Shown here: piece by piece, positions 26,059 through 36,068 of the stretch | Layout: each line of letters starts with the position of its first letter | Position numbering within the stretch: the stretch's first letter is position 1 | Source of the DNA: Firmicutes bacterium ASF500 | Lineage (GTDB): Bacteria; Bacillota; Clostridia; Oscillospirales; Oscillospiraceae | Assembly: GCA_000492175.2 (NCBI GenBank) | Contig: CP097573.1 | Coordinates: 806,001 to 870,000 of the forward strand | Reading direction: 5' to 3' | DNA length: 64,000 bases | Translations under genes and position numbers: made by a program | The notes under the pieces: generated by a model | What the model was told of the DNA's origin: nothing | The model's database searches: none | The model's input: the letters and a program-made list of their open reading frames with translations, nothing else

Positions 26059-26883
26059 ATGAAGCAACGCAAGCTGGGCCTGGTCTTTTGGGTGGCCGCC
26101 GTCCTGCTGCTGGCCGCCGCGCTGCTGGCCGGGTCCTCGGGCCGGGCTGAGAGCGTACAGGGAGCCATGAGGGACGCCGTCCTCCACGATGTCAATCAAA
26201 TCAGCCTCCTCGGCCTGAAAACGGTCACCCCCGGCATGATCTCCGCTCTGACCGTCACGGCGGCTGTGCTGTTCGCCGCGGCCTGCCTCCGGGTGTTTGT
26301 CATCCCCAGATTTCGTTACACCCCGGGCAGGCTCCAGCTCCTGCTGGAGGAGGCGGTGGGCCTGTTTGACAACATGGCCCGGAGCAACAGCCCCCACCGA
26401 AACCGGTTCCTGGGGCTCTATCTCTTTTCCGTCGGGACCTATATTTTTATCGGGACCCTCTTCGAGCTGCTGGGCTTTCAGGCCATCACCGTGGCGGGCC
26501 ATCCCATCACCCTGCCCGCCCCCCTGTCCGATGTCAACGCCGCCATCGCCACTGGTACGCTGTCCTATCTGGTCATCGTCTCCGGCGCGGTGGCGGGAAA
26601 CGGGCCCAAGGGCGTTTTCAAGGCCCTCAAGGAATTTTCCCTGCCCATCTCCATGAGCTTCCGTCTCTTCGGCGCCCTGCTCAGCGGCCTGCTGGTGACG
26701 GAGCTGGTCTACTACTACGTCAGCCTCAGCTTTGTCCTGCCCGTGGTTGTGGGGGTGCTGTTCACCCTGCTCCACGCCCTGGTGCAGACCTACGTGCTCA
26801 CCATGCTGACGGCGCTGTACTACGGCGAGGTATCCGAGCCATCCCATAAGGAACCGAAAAAGCTCCAGGCGAAGAAAGCCTGA
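26059..26883 (+). CDS. atpB: F-type ATP synthase subunit a
   Basis: 274 residues, six predicted helices. Forms the proton half-channels beside the c-ring. The essential Arg is in LPISMSFRLFGALLSG, and the last helix keeps the conserved Gln/Tyr region (LHALVQTYVLTMLTALYYGE). The Asn usual after RLFG is Ala here. ATG at 26059 follows AGAAGGA at 8 bases. First gene of the ATP synthase operon; no atpI-like gene precedes it. Confidence 0.93.
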   Translation: MKQRKLGLVFWVAAVLLLAAALLAGSSGRAESVQGAMRDAVLHDVNQISLLGLKTVTPGMISALTVTAAVLFAAACLRVFVIPRFRYTPGRLQLLLEEAVGLFDNMARSNSPHRNRFLGLYLFSVGTYIFIGTLFELLGFQAITVAGHPITLPAPLSDVNAAIATGTLSYLVIVSGAVAGNGPKGVFKALKEFSLPISMSFRLFGALLSGLLVTELVYYYVSLSFVLPVVVGVLFTLLHALVQTYVLTMLTALYYGEVSEPSHKEPKKLQAKKA

Positions 26884-26906
26884 CATAAAAATGGAGGTCG
26901 TTGAAC

Positions 26907-27272
26907 ATGAAAAAGCTTCTGAAAAAAATTGCCGTCCTGTCCGGGGTGCTGGCGCTGGCGCTGACCCTGGCGATTCCCGTTCTGGCTAACTCTCCCGCCG
27001 CCGGGGAGGCCGATCCCGCCGCCGTCTCTGAGACTCAGGAGGACAGCTCCCTGGGCCTGAAGGCCATCGCCTCCGGCATCGCCATCGGCATCGCCGCCGG
27101 CGGCGGCGCGATAGGCATGGGCCTGGCCACCGCCAAGTCGGCGGAGGGCATCTCACGCCAGCCCGAGGCGGAGAGCAAGATCCGCACCATGATGATGCTG
27201 GGTCTGGTCTTTATCGAGACGGCCATCATCTATGCCCTTCTGGTCGTCATTCTGATTATCTTCGTATTGTAA
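26907..27272 (+). CDS. atpE: F-type ATP synthase subunit c with signal-peptide-like N-terminal extension
   Basis: 121 residues against the usual 70-90. Residues 1-30 look like a signal peptide (KKLLKKIAVLSGVLALALTLAIPVLA, then polar SPAAGEADPAA). The c-hairpin follows: helix 1 GIAIGIAAGGGAIGMGLATA, polar loop SRQPE, helix 2 GLVFIETAIIYALLVVILIIFVL with the ion-carrying Glu. Sodium-type rings usually have Gln in the GxGxG helix and Ser/Thr after the Glu; here the Thr is present but the Gln position is Met, so proton use is more likely. The extension may be cleaved or guide membrane insertion. Confidence 0.93.
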   Translation: MKKLLKKIAVLSGVLALALTLAIPVLANSPAAGEADPAAVSETQEDSSLGLKAIASGIAIGIAAGGGAIGMGLATAKSAEGISRQPEAESKIRTMMMLGLVFIETAIIYALLVVILIIFVL

Positions 27273-27287
27273 GGCGGGTGAGCACAA

Positions 27288-27779
27288 ATGCCTTTGAATA
27301 TTGATTTTCAGCAGATTCTGCTGCATTGGATGAACCTGGCTATCCTGACGGGAGGGCTCTATGTGCTCCTGTACAAGCCGGTCAAGCAGTTTATGGACAA
27401 GCGGGAGGCCCACTATCAGGAACTGGAGCGTCAGGCCGCCGACAAGCTGGCCCAGGCGGAGCAGCTCAAGGCGGAGCGTCAGGCCCAGCTGGATCAGGCC
27501 GGCGAGGAGATCCGTCAGGCCCGGGCCAAGGCCCAGCAAAGCGCCCAGCAGGCCGCTCAGGAGCAGCTGGACCAGGCTCAGGCCCAGGCCCAGCACATCG
27601 TAGCCAAGGCCCAGGCGGAGGCGGAGCAGAGCCGGGACCGTATCCGCCGGGAGTCCCAGCGGGAGCTGAGGGAGCTGGCCGCTCAGGCGGCTAAGAGGCT
27701 GGCCGCCCGCCCGGGGACCGACCCCTTCGATCAGTTCCTGGACCTGGCGGAGGGAGGCAAGTCGCATGAGAGCCGCTAG
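27288..27779 (+). CDS. atpF: F-type ATP synthase subunit b
   Basis: 163 residues. One N-terminal membrane helix (FQQILLHWMNLAILTGGLYVLLYKPV) and a long Gln/Ala/Glu-rich coiled coil form the peripheral stalk. Normal length, so the delta domain is not fused here as in mycobacterial b-delta. It overlaps the next gene by 14 bp. Confidence 0.95.
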   Translation: MPLNIDFQQILLHWMNLAILTGGLYVLLYKPVKQFMDKREAHYQELERQAADKLAQAEQLKAERQAQLDQAGEEIRQARAKAQQSAQQAAQEQLDQAQAQAQHIVAKAQAEAEQSRDRIRRESQRELRELAAQAAKRLAARPGTDPFDQFLDLAEGGKSHESR

Positions 27780-29526
27780 AAGCCGCCTGTCGGCGGTGCT
27801 GCACAGCGCCGTCTCCCCCACTGAGGAGCAGCTCCAGCGCTTCGCCCAGTTCCTCACCCGGACCTATCAGGGCAAGGTCCCCCTGCGCTGGGAGGAGGAC
27901 CTCTCCATCTCCGACGGCTTCCGCCTCCAGGTGGGCTCCGACGTGTACGACTGGACGCTGGACGGCCGCGCCCGGCAGTTCACCGACTATATCCACCACC
28001 TCCAGGCCGCGCAGGGGGAGCTGGTCCCCCTGATGCGCCAGGCCGTGGAAAACTGGACCCTGGCCGTGGTCCCGGAGGAGATCGGCCGGGTGCTGACGGT
28101 GGACGGCGAGATCGCCACCGTGGGCGGGCTGGAGCACGCCCAGTACGGAGAAATTTTGATTTTCAACGACGGCATCCGGGGCATGGTCCAGGACCTGCGC
28201 CGGGGGGAGCTGAGCTGTATCCTCTTCGGCGACAGCGAGGAGATCAGCGCGGGCAGTATCGTCCGCCGTACCCTGAAAACCGCCGGCATGCCTGTGGGCG
28301 AGGCCTTTCTGGGCCGGGTGGTGGACGCTTTGGGCGTCCCCGTGGACGGCAAGGGCATCATCCACGCCGAGGAACAGCGCCCCATCGAGAATCCCGCCCC
28401 CGGCATTCTGGACCGCCAGCCTGTCAACACCCCCATGGAGACCGGCCTGCTGGCTATCGACTCCATGTTTCCCATTGGCCGGGGCCAGCGGGAGCTGATT
28501 ATCGGCGACCGCCAGACGGGCAAGACCGCCATCGCCCTGGACACCATCCTGAACCAGAAGGGGAAGGACGTGGTGTGCGTCTACGTGGCTATCGGGCAGA
28601 AGACCAGCTCGGTGGCCCAGCTGGCCGACAATCTGGCCCGCCGGGGGGCTATGAGCTACACCGTCATTGTCAACGCCCCCGCCGGGGCCTCCGCCGCCCT
28701 GCAATATATCGCCCCCTACGCCGGCTGCGCCCTGGGGGAGTATTTCATGTATCAGGGCCGGGACGTGCTCATCATCTACGACGACCTGAGCAAGCACGCC
28801 GTGGCCTATCGGGCCCTGTCCCTTCTGCTGGAGCGCTCCCCCGGCCGTGAGGCCTACCCCGGCGACGTGTTCTATCTCCACTCCCGGCTTCTGGAGCGGT
28901 CCGCCCACCTCAGCGACGCCCTGGGCGGGGGCAGTATGACCGCCCTGCCCATTGTGGAGACCCAGGCGGGAGACGTGTCCGCTTATATCCCCACCAACAT
29001 CATCTCCATCACCGACGGACAGATCTTCCTGGAGGGCGACCTGTTCTTCGCCGGCCAGCGGCCCGCCGTCAACGTGGGCCTGTCGGTCTCCCGGGTGGGC
29101 GGCGACGCCCAGACCAAGGCCATGAAGAAGGCCGCCGGCCCCATCCGGCTGGAGCTGGCCCAGTACCGGGAGATGGAGGTCTTTACCCAGTTCTCCAGCG
29201 ACCTGGACGATGCCACCAAGCGTCAGCTTGCCTACGGCCAGGGGCTGATGCGCCTGCTCCGCCAGCCCCAGTACGCCCCTCTGGCCCAGCACCAGCAGGT
29301 GATCCTCCTCACCGCCGCTCTGGACCACGTGATGCAGAACGTGCCCCTGGAGAAGATGGACGCCTTCCGCGCCGGACTGCTGGCCTCCGTCGAGGAGGCC
29401 GACCCGGAGCTGTGCCGCCGGATCGACCAGAACGGAACGCTGTCTCAGGAGGACCGGGAGGACCTTCTGGCCCACTCCAAGCGCTTCCTGACCCGGTTCC
29501 AGGGCGGCGGAAAGCAGGGTGGATGA
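27766..29526 (+). CDS. atpA: Fusion of ATP synthase delta C-terminal domain to subunit alpha
   Basis: 586 residues, about 85 more than a normal alpha. Residues 15-78 (SPTEEQLQRFAQFLTRTYQGKVPLRW, then DGFRLQVGSDVYDWTLDGRARQF) match the C-terminal domain of subunit delta, whose hallmark is GG-x-RV-G-D-x-Y-D-x-S-x-x-G-R. Residue 84 onward is a complete alpha: N-terminal helix, beta-barrel, Walker A GDRQTGKT (247-254), and C-terminal helices. The six-helix N-domain of delta is absent, and no other delta gene lies in the operon. ATG at 27766 follows GGAGGGAGG, inside the end of atpF. The reading frame is unbroken across the junction. Confidence 0.93.
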   Translation: MRAARSRLSAVLHSAVSPTEEQLQRFAQFLTRTYQGKVPLRWEEDLSISDGFRLQVGSDVYDWTLDGRARQFTDYIHHLQAAQGELVPLMRQAVENWTLAVVPEEIGRVLTVDGEIATVGGLEHAQYGEILIFNDGIRGMVQDLRRGELSCILFGDSEEISAGSIVRRTLKTAGMPVGEAFLGRVVDALGVPVDGKGIIHAEEQRPIENPAPGILDRQPVNTPMETGLLAIDSMFPIGRGQRELIIGDRQTGKTAIALDTILNQKGKDVVCVYVAIGQKTSSVAQLADNLARRGAMSYTVIVNAPAGASAALQYIAPYAGCALGEYFMYQGRDVLIIYDDLSKHAVAYRALSLLLERSPGREAYPGDVFYLHSRLLERSAHLSDALGGGSMTALPIVETQAGDVSAYIPTNIISITDGQIFLEGDLFFAGQRPAVNVGLSVSRVGGDAQTKAMKKAAGPIRLELAQYREMEVFTQFSSDLDDATKRQLAYGQGLMRLLRQPQYAPLAQHQQVILLTAALDHVMQNVPLEKMDAFRAGLLASVEEADPELCRRIDQNGTLSQEDREDLLAHSKRFLTRFQGGGKQGG

Positions 29527-29527
29527 T

Positions 29528-31825
<2,298 letters not shown>

Positions 31826-31826
<1 letters not shown>

Positions 31827-32239
31827 TGGACAGCTTTCAGGTACACATCCTGGCCGCCGACCGGACCTTCTACGAGGGGCCCTGCGTCAGCCTGACCATC
31901 CCCACCAGCGACGGGGAGCGGGGCATTCTGGCCCACCACAGCTCCATGATTGCCGCCGTGCGGCCCGGGACTCTGCGCTATCAGGTCCCGGGGGAGGAGC
32001 CCCAGCTGGCCGCCATCTCCCCCGGCATGGTCAAGGTGGAGCACAACGACGTGCTGGTTTTGGTGGACTCCGCCGAGCACCCGGACGAGATCGACGCCGC
32101 CCGCGCCCAGCGGGAGGCCGACGAGGCCCGGGAGGCCCTCCTGCAAAAGAAGAGCCGCCAGGAGCATCAGGTGGCCCAGGCCACCCTGGCCCGCGCCCTC
32201 AACCGCCTGCGGGTCAAGGCCCACAGCGTCAATAATTAA
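31826..32239 (+). CDS. atpC: F-type ATP synthase subunit epsilon
   Basis: 137 residues. N-terminal beta-sandwich (FQVHILAADRTFYEGPCVSLTIPTSDGERGILAHHSSMIAAVRPG) and C-terminal helical hairpin (DAARAQREADEAREALLQKK...QVAQATLARALNRLRV). Couples rotor and catalytic head and can inhibit hydrolysis. ATG at 31826 shares its A with the atpD TGA (TGATG), a coupled start. Last gene of the operon. Confidence 0.95.
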
Positions 32240-32244
32240 ACCGG

Positions 32245-32270
32245 TTCCCACCTCCTCCGGGGGGTGGGAA
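32245..32270 (+). other. Hairpin between atpC and rsmA
   Basis: TTCCCACC (32245-32252) pairs with GGTGGGAA (32263-32270). No U-run follows, so it is an mRNA-processing or partial-termination candidate rather than a full terminator. Confidence 0.5.
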
Positions 32271-32292
32271 TCAAGGTATATAAGGAGTTTCT

Positions 32293-33150
32293 ATGGACCT
32301 GTGTGATATCAGCCAGATCAAGACCCTGCTGGCCCGGCACGGCTTTCGTTTTTCCAAGTCGATGGGGCAGAATTTCCTCATTGAGGACTGGGTCCCCCAG
32401 GACATCGCCGCCTCCTCGGGGGCGGGACCGGGCGCGGGGGTGCTGGAGGTGGGTCCAGGCATCGGCCCCCTCACCGTCCAGCTGGCCCGCCGTGCGGACA
32501 AGGTGGTCAGCGTGGAGCTGGACCGCTCCCTGCTGCCCATCCTGACCGAGACGCTGAGGGACTGCCCCAACGCGGAGGTGGTCCCTGGCGACATCTTAAA
32601 AGCGGATATTCCCGCCCTCATTGGGGAAAAATTTCAGGGCCTGACCCCCGCCGCCTGCGCCAACCTGCCCTACAACATCACCACCCCCGCCATCACCGCC
32701 CTCATTGAGGCGGACTGCTTTTCCTCCATTACGGTGATGATTCAGCGGGAGGTAGCCCAGCGCATCTGCGCCCAGCCGGGGAGCAAGGATTACGGGGCCT
32801 TTTCTGTCTACTGCCAGTATTATACCACGCCGGAATTACTTTTCGAGGTCCCCCCGGAGTGCTTCATCCCCGCCCCCAAGGTGACCTCGGCGGTGGTACG
32901 GATGGTCCCCCGCCCCGCCCCCGCCGAGGTGGACGACTCGGACCACTTTTTCCGGGTGGTGAAAGGGGCCTTTGCCCTGCGGCGGAAGACCCTTTTAAAC
33001 AGCCTCTCCTCCGTATTTGGCGGCCAGCTCTCAAAGGAACAGCTTGCCCAGGCCATTTCGGCCTGCGGTCTGCCCGCCGACGTTCGGGGGGAGCGGCTGT
33101 CCATTCCCCAATTTGCCCAACTGTCCCGCGCTCTGCGGGGTTTGGTTTGA
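32293..33150 (+). CDS. rsmA: 16S rRNA adenine dimethyltransferase (RsmA/KsgA)
   Basis: 285 residues. Dimethylates two adjacent adenines near the 3' end of 16S rRNA. Motifs: FSKSMGQNFL, SAM-binding VLEVGPGIGPLT, acidic VVSVELD, catalytic NLPYNITTP and the C-terminal helical domain. ATG after AAGGAG. No clear terminator divides it from the ATP synthase operon. Confidence 0.96.
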   Translation: MDLCDISQIKTLLARHGFRFSKSMGQNFLIEDWVPQDIAASSGAGPGAGVLEVGPGIGPLTVQLARRADKVVSVELDRSLLPILTETLRDCPNAEVVPGDILKADIPALIGEKFQGLTPAACANLPYNITTPAITALIEADCFSSITVMIQREVAQRICAQPGSKDYGAFSVYCQYYTTPELLFEVPPECFIPAPKVTSAVVRMVPRPAPAEVDDSDHFFRVVKGAFALRRKTLLNSLSSVFGGQLSKEQLAQAISACGLPADVRGERLSIPQFAQLSRALRGLV

Positions 33151-33188
33151 CCCTTTTGCCCATTTCGGTCATTTCCCTCCACTTTCTC

Positions 33189-33217
33189 TTGCCAATCCCT
33201 GAAAAATGGGGTAAAAT
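33189..33217 (+). promoter_or_regulatory. pckA promoter
   Basis: TTGCCA (33189-33194), 17-bp spacer, TAAAAT (33212-33217). Confidence 0.75.
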
Positions 33218-33271
33218 AAGGCACGATCGGAATGGGTGACCATTTACCATTTTATAAGGAGGAACTTATCT

Positions 33272-34879
33272 ATGGAAACCTACGGACTGGAACAGTACGG
33301 CATCACTGGCATTAAGGAAATCGTCTACAACCCCACCTATGAGCAGCTCTTCGAGGCGGAGATGGACCCCACCCTGGAGGGCTTCGAGAAGGGCCAGATG
33401 ACCGAGCTGGGCGCGGTCAACGTCATGACCGGCATTTACACCGGCCGTTCCCCCAAGGACAAGTTCATCGTCATGGACGAGAACTCCAAGGACACCGTGT
33501 GGTGGACCTCCGACGAGTTCAAGAATGACAACAAGCCCGCCTCCCAGGAGGCCTGGGACGCCTGCAAGGCCCTGGCCATCAAGGAGCTGTCCGACAAGAA
33601 GCTCTATGTGATGGACGTGTTCTGCGGCACCAACAAGGACACCCGCATGGCCATCCGCTTCATCATGGAGGTGGCTTGGCAGGCTCACTTCGTCAAGAAT
33701 ATGTTCATCGCTCCCACTGAGGAGGAGCTGAAGAACTTCAAGCCCGACTTTATCTCCTACAACGCCTCCAAGGCCAAGGTGGAGAACTTCAAGGAGCTGG
33801 GCCTGAACTCCGAGACCGCCGCCATCTTCAACATCAGCAGCCGCGAGCAGGTTATCCTCAACACCTGGTACGGCGGCGAGATGAAGAAGGGTATGTTCTC
33901 CATGATGAACTACTACCTGCCCCTGAAGGGCATCGCCTCCATGCACTGCTCCGCCAACACCGACATGAACGGCGAGAACACCGCCATCTTCTTCGGCCTG
34001 TCCGGCACCGGCAAGACCACCCTGTCCACCGACCCCAAGCGTCTGCTTATCGGCGACGACGAGCACGGCTGGGACGACGAGGGCGTGTTCAACTTCGAGG
34101 GCGGCTGCTACGCCAAAGTGATTAACCTGGACAAGGACGCCGAGCCCGACATCTACAACGCCATCCGCCGGGACGCCCTGCTGGAGAACGTCACCGTGGA
34201 CGCCGAGGGCAAGATCGACTTCAACGACAAGTCCGTCACCGAGAACACCCGCGTCTCCTACCCCATCAACCACATTGAGAAGATCGTGAAGCCCATCTCC
34301 CGCGGTCCCGCCGCCAAGAACGTGATCTTCCTGTCCGCCGATGCCTTCGGCGTGCTGCCCCCTGTCAGCATCCTGACCCCGGAGCAGACCCAGTACTACT
34401 TCCTGTCCGGCTTCACCTCCAAGCTGGCCGGCACCGAGCGGGGCATCACCGAGCCCACCCCCACCTTCTCCGCCTGCTTCGGTCAGGCCTTCCTGGAGCT
34501 CCACCCCACCAAGTACGGCGAGGAGCTGGTCAAGCGCATGGAGAAGTCCGGCGCCAAGGCCTACCTGGTGAACACCGGCTGGAACGGCACCGGCAAGCGC
34601 ATCTCCATCAAGGACACCCGCGGCATCATCGACGCCATCCTGGACGGCTCCATCCTCAAGGCCGAGACCAAGACCATCCCCTACTTCGGCTTCGAGGTGC
34701 CCACCTCCCTGCCCGGCGTTGACCCCGCCATCCTGGACCCCCGGGACACCTACGGCGACGCCGCCGAGTGGGACACCAAGGCCAAGGATCTGGCCAGCCG
34801 CTTCGTGAAGAACTTTGTCAAGTACACCGGCAACGACGCCGGCAAGGCCCTGGTGGCCGCCGGCCCCAAGGTGGACTAA
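33272..34879 (+). CDS. pckA: Phosphoenolpyruvate carboxykinase (ATP)
   Basis: 535 residues. Interconverts oxaloacetate + ATP and PEP + CO2 + ADP; in fermentative gut bacteria it often runs toward oxaloacetate and stores energy as ATP. Motifs: TGRSPKDKF, kinase loop [11 protein letters not shown], metal site [21 protein letters not shown] and RGIIDAI. ATG at 33272 after AAGGAGG; earlier in-frame starts overlap the promoter. Very strong codon bias (nearly all C/G third positions with AAG/GAG) suggests high expression. Confidence 0.97.
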   Translation: METYGLEQYGITGIKEIVYNPTYEQLFEAEMDPTLEGFEKGQMTELGAVNVMTGIYTGRSPKDKFIVMDENSKDTVWWTSDEFKNDNKPASQEAWDACKALAIKELSDKKLYVMDVFCGTNKDTRMAIRFIMEVAWQAHFVKNMFIAPTEEELKNFKPDFISYNASKAKVENFKELGLNSETAAIFNISSREQVILNTWYGGEMKKGMFSMMNYYLPLKGIASMHCSANTDMNGENTAIFFGLSGTGKTTLSTDPKRLLIGDDEHGWDDEGVFNFEGGCYAKVINLDKDAEPDIYNAIRRDALLENVTVDAEGKIDFNDKSVTENTRVSYPINHIEKIVKPISRGPAAKNVIFLSADAFGVLPPVSILTPEQTQYYFLSGFTSKLAGTERGITEPTPTFSACFGQAFLELHPTKYGEELVKRMEKSGAKAYLVNTGWNGTGKRISIKDTRGIIDAILDGSILKAETKTIPYFGFEVPTSLPGVDPAILDPRDTYGDAAEWDTKAKDLASRFVKNFVKYTGNDAGKALVAAGPKVD

Positions 34880-34900
34880 TCTCCCCCCTTTCACATTCAG

Positions 34901-34932
34901 AACAGGACGCTTCACGCGTCCTGTTCTTTTTT
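34901..34932 (+). terminator. Terminator of pckA
   Basis: AACAGGACGC (34901-34910) pairs with GCGTCCTGTT (34916-34925), followed by CTTTTTT. Confidence 0.95.
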
Positions 34933-34963
34933 ATGGCTGGCGCCTCCCCAGACGCATCCTTTG

Positions 34964-34993
34964 TTGACAGCCGTCTCCATCAGGTGCTATAAT
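34964..34993 (+). promoter_or_regulatory. Promoter of the DUF4261 gene
   Basis: TTGACA (34964-34969), 18-bp spacer ending TGC, TATAAT (34988-34993). Confidence 0.88.
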
Positions 34994-35023
34994 TTTCCCA
35001 TATCACACAAGGAGGAATCTCCC

Positions 35024-35968
35024 ATGGGCCTTTTTAAGAAAAAGAAAAAACAGCCGGAGCCCGCTCCGGAGGAGAAGAAATCACCGCTTGACGAAATGGA
35101 CTCCTCCATCCGCCCCGGCGGGGTGTTCATGGTCCAGCTGCTGATGAAGGAGAAGTGCGAAATGCCCTCCCTCCAGCGGATGACCGAGGTGCTTGAGCGC
35201 CACATCGGCAAGGTGGAGGCGGCGGAGCCCGATGACAATCTGTCCGGCTCCATGAAGGGCATCGCCCTCTTCGCGGCTCTGGACCACATCGCCAAGTTCA
35301 GCAACGGTGAAGGCCCGGTACAGGTGTCCGTCATGCCCTGCGACACCTTCCACCCGGAGACCATCGACGAGATGAGGCGCAGCCAGATGTGGGACTGCCT
35401 CCAGGACCGGGACCGCATCCTGTCGGAGTGCAAATACTGCATCTTTGCCAACGACATGCTCACCGGCGCGCTGGACCCCCTGGAGCGGGCCGACTTCGAC
35501 ATGGACTATCTGGAGGCCCTGTTGGAGCTCTTTCCCACCTGCGAGGCGCTGTACTCCCTGAACACCGGCAAGCTGATTTTGGCGGACACCGTCCGTCAAA
35601 GGGAGTATTCCGGCCTGGAGCGGTTCATCCACTACATCGTCAACGCCCGGTTTTTCAACATCAACGGCACAAACCACCATGTGGTGGACACCCTGGGGAT
35701 GAGCCTGCTGTACATTGAGGACCTGCAATACCACTTCCACAGCATGGACCCCAACTGGGTGGTGGGCCACGCATACAACGTATCCTCCTACATTCTGGCC
35801 AACCGCCGCCCCATTAAGGACGGAGACACCATCGACGGCGTGACGGACGGCCGCATGGATCAGAGCCTCCAGTGGCGGTGCCGCTTTGAGGACGCGCTCA
35901 TCGGCCCGAGCCGCCCGGTGCTGGACATCCATATGGGCCAGTACGCCGCCCACCCCCAGGGGGACTGA
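35024..35968 (+). CDS. DUF4261 domain-containing protein
   Basis: 314 residues, soluble, with a Lys-rich N-terminus (MGLFKKKKKQPEP). The body contains FMVQLLMKEKCEMP, then CEALYSLNTGKLILADTV and FINARFFNINGT-like HH segments (VNARFFNINGTNHHVVDTLGMSLLYIEDLQYHF), typical of DUF4261. Biochemical role unknown. Own promoter and terminator; AAGGAGG before ATG 35024. Confidence 0.8.
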   Translation: MGLFKKKKKQPEPAPEEKKSPLDEMDSSIRPGGVFMVQLLMKEKCEMPSLQRMTEVLERHIGKVEAAEPDDNLSGSMKGIALFAALDHIAKFSNGEGPVQVSVMPCDTFHPETIDEMRRSQMWDCLQDRDRILSECKYCIFANDMLTGALDPLERADFDMDYLEALLELFPTCEALYSLNTGKLILADTVRQREYSGLERFIHYIVNARFFNINGTNHHVVDTLGMSLLYIEDLQYHFHSMDPNWVVGHAYNVSSYILANRRPIKDGDTIDGVTDGRMDQSLQWRCRFEDALIGPSRPVLDIHMGQYAAHPQGD

Positions 35969-35979
35969 GCCAACATGCA

Positions 35980-36008
35980 AAAACAGGACGCTGGAGCGTC
36001 CTGTTTTT
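35980..36008 (+). terminator. Terminator of the DUF4261 gene
   Basis: AACAGGACGCT pairs with AGCGTCCTGTT around a GG loop, followed by TTTCTT. The stem is the same as that of the pckA terminator about 1 kb upstream. Confidence 0.93.
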
Positions 36009-36009
36009 C

Positions 36010-36044
36010 TTGCAATTTATTTTATTGTGTTGTACACTGTACAA
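36010..36044 (+). promoter_or_regulatory. Promoter with overlapping palindromic operator before UvrA-like gene
   Basis: TTGCAA (36010-36015), 17-bp spacer, TACACT (36033-36038). A perfect 15-bp palindrome, TTGTACA-C-TGTACAA (36030-36044), covers the -10. A repressor binding here would shut the UvrA-like gene. No regulator gene is adjacent. Confidence 0.6.
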
Positions 36045-36068
36045 AATCGAAAAAAGGACTTGAATATC

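Noticed and set aside
26907..27272. Sodium-translocating ATP synthase
   Set aside because: The helix 1 Gln of sodium sites is Met; Glu-Thr in helix 2 alone is not enough. Kept only as a low-interest note.
33266..34915. 549-codon minus-strand open frame opposite pckA
   Set aside because: Gly/Val/Leu/His-rich mirror of a strongly biased gene; stop codons are rare on both strands here.
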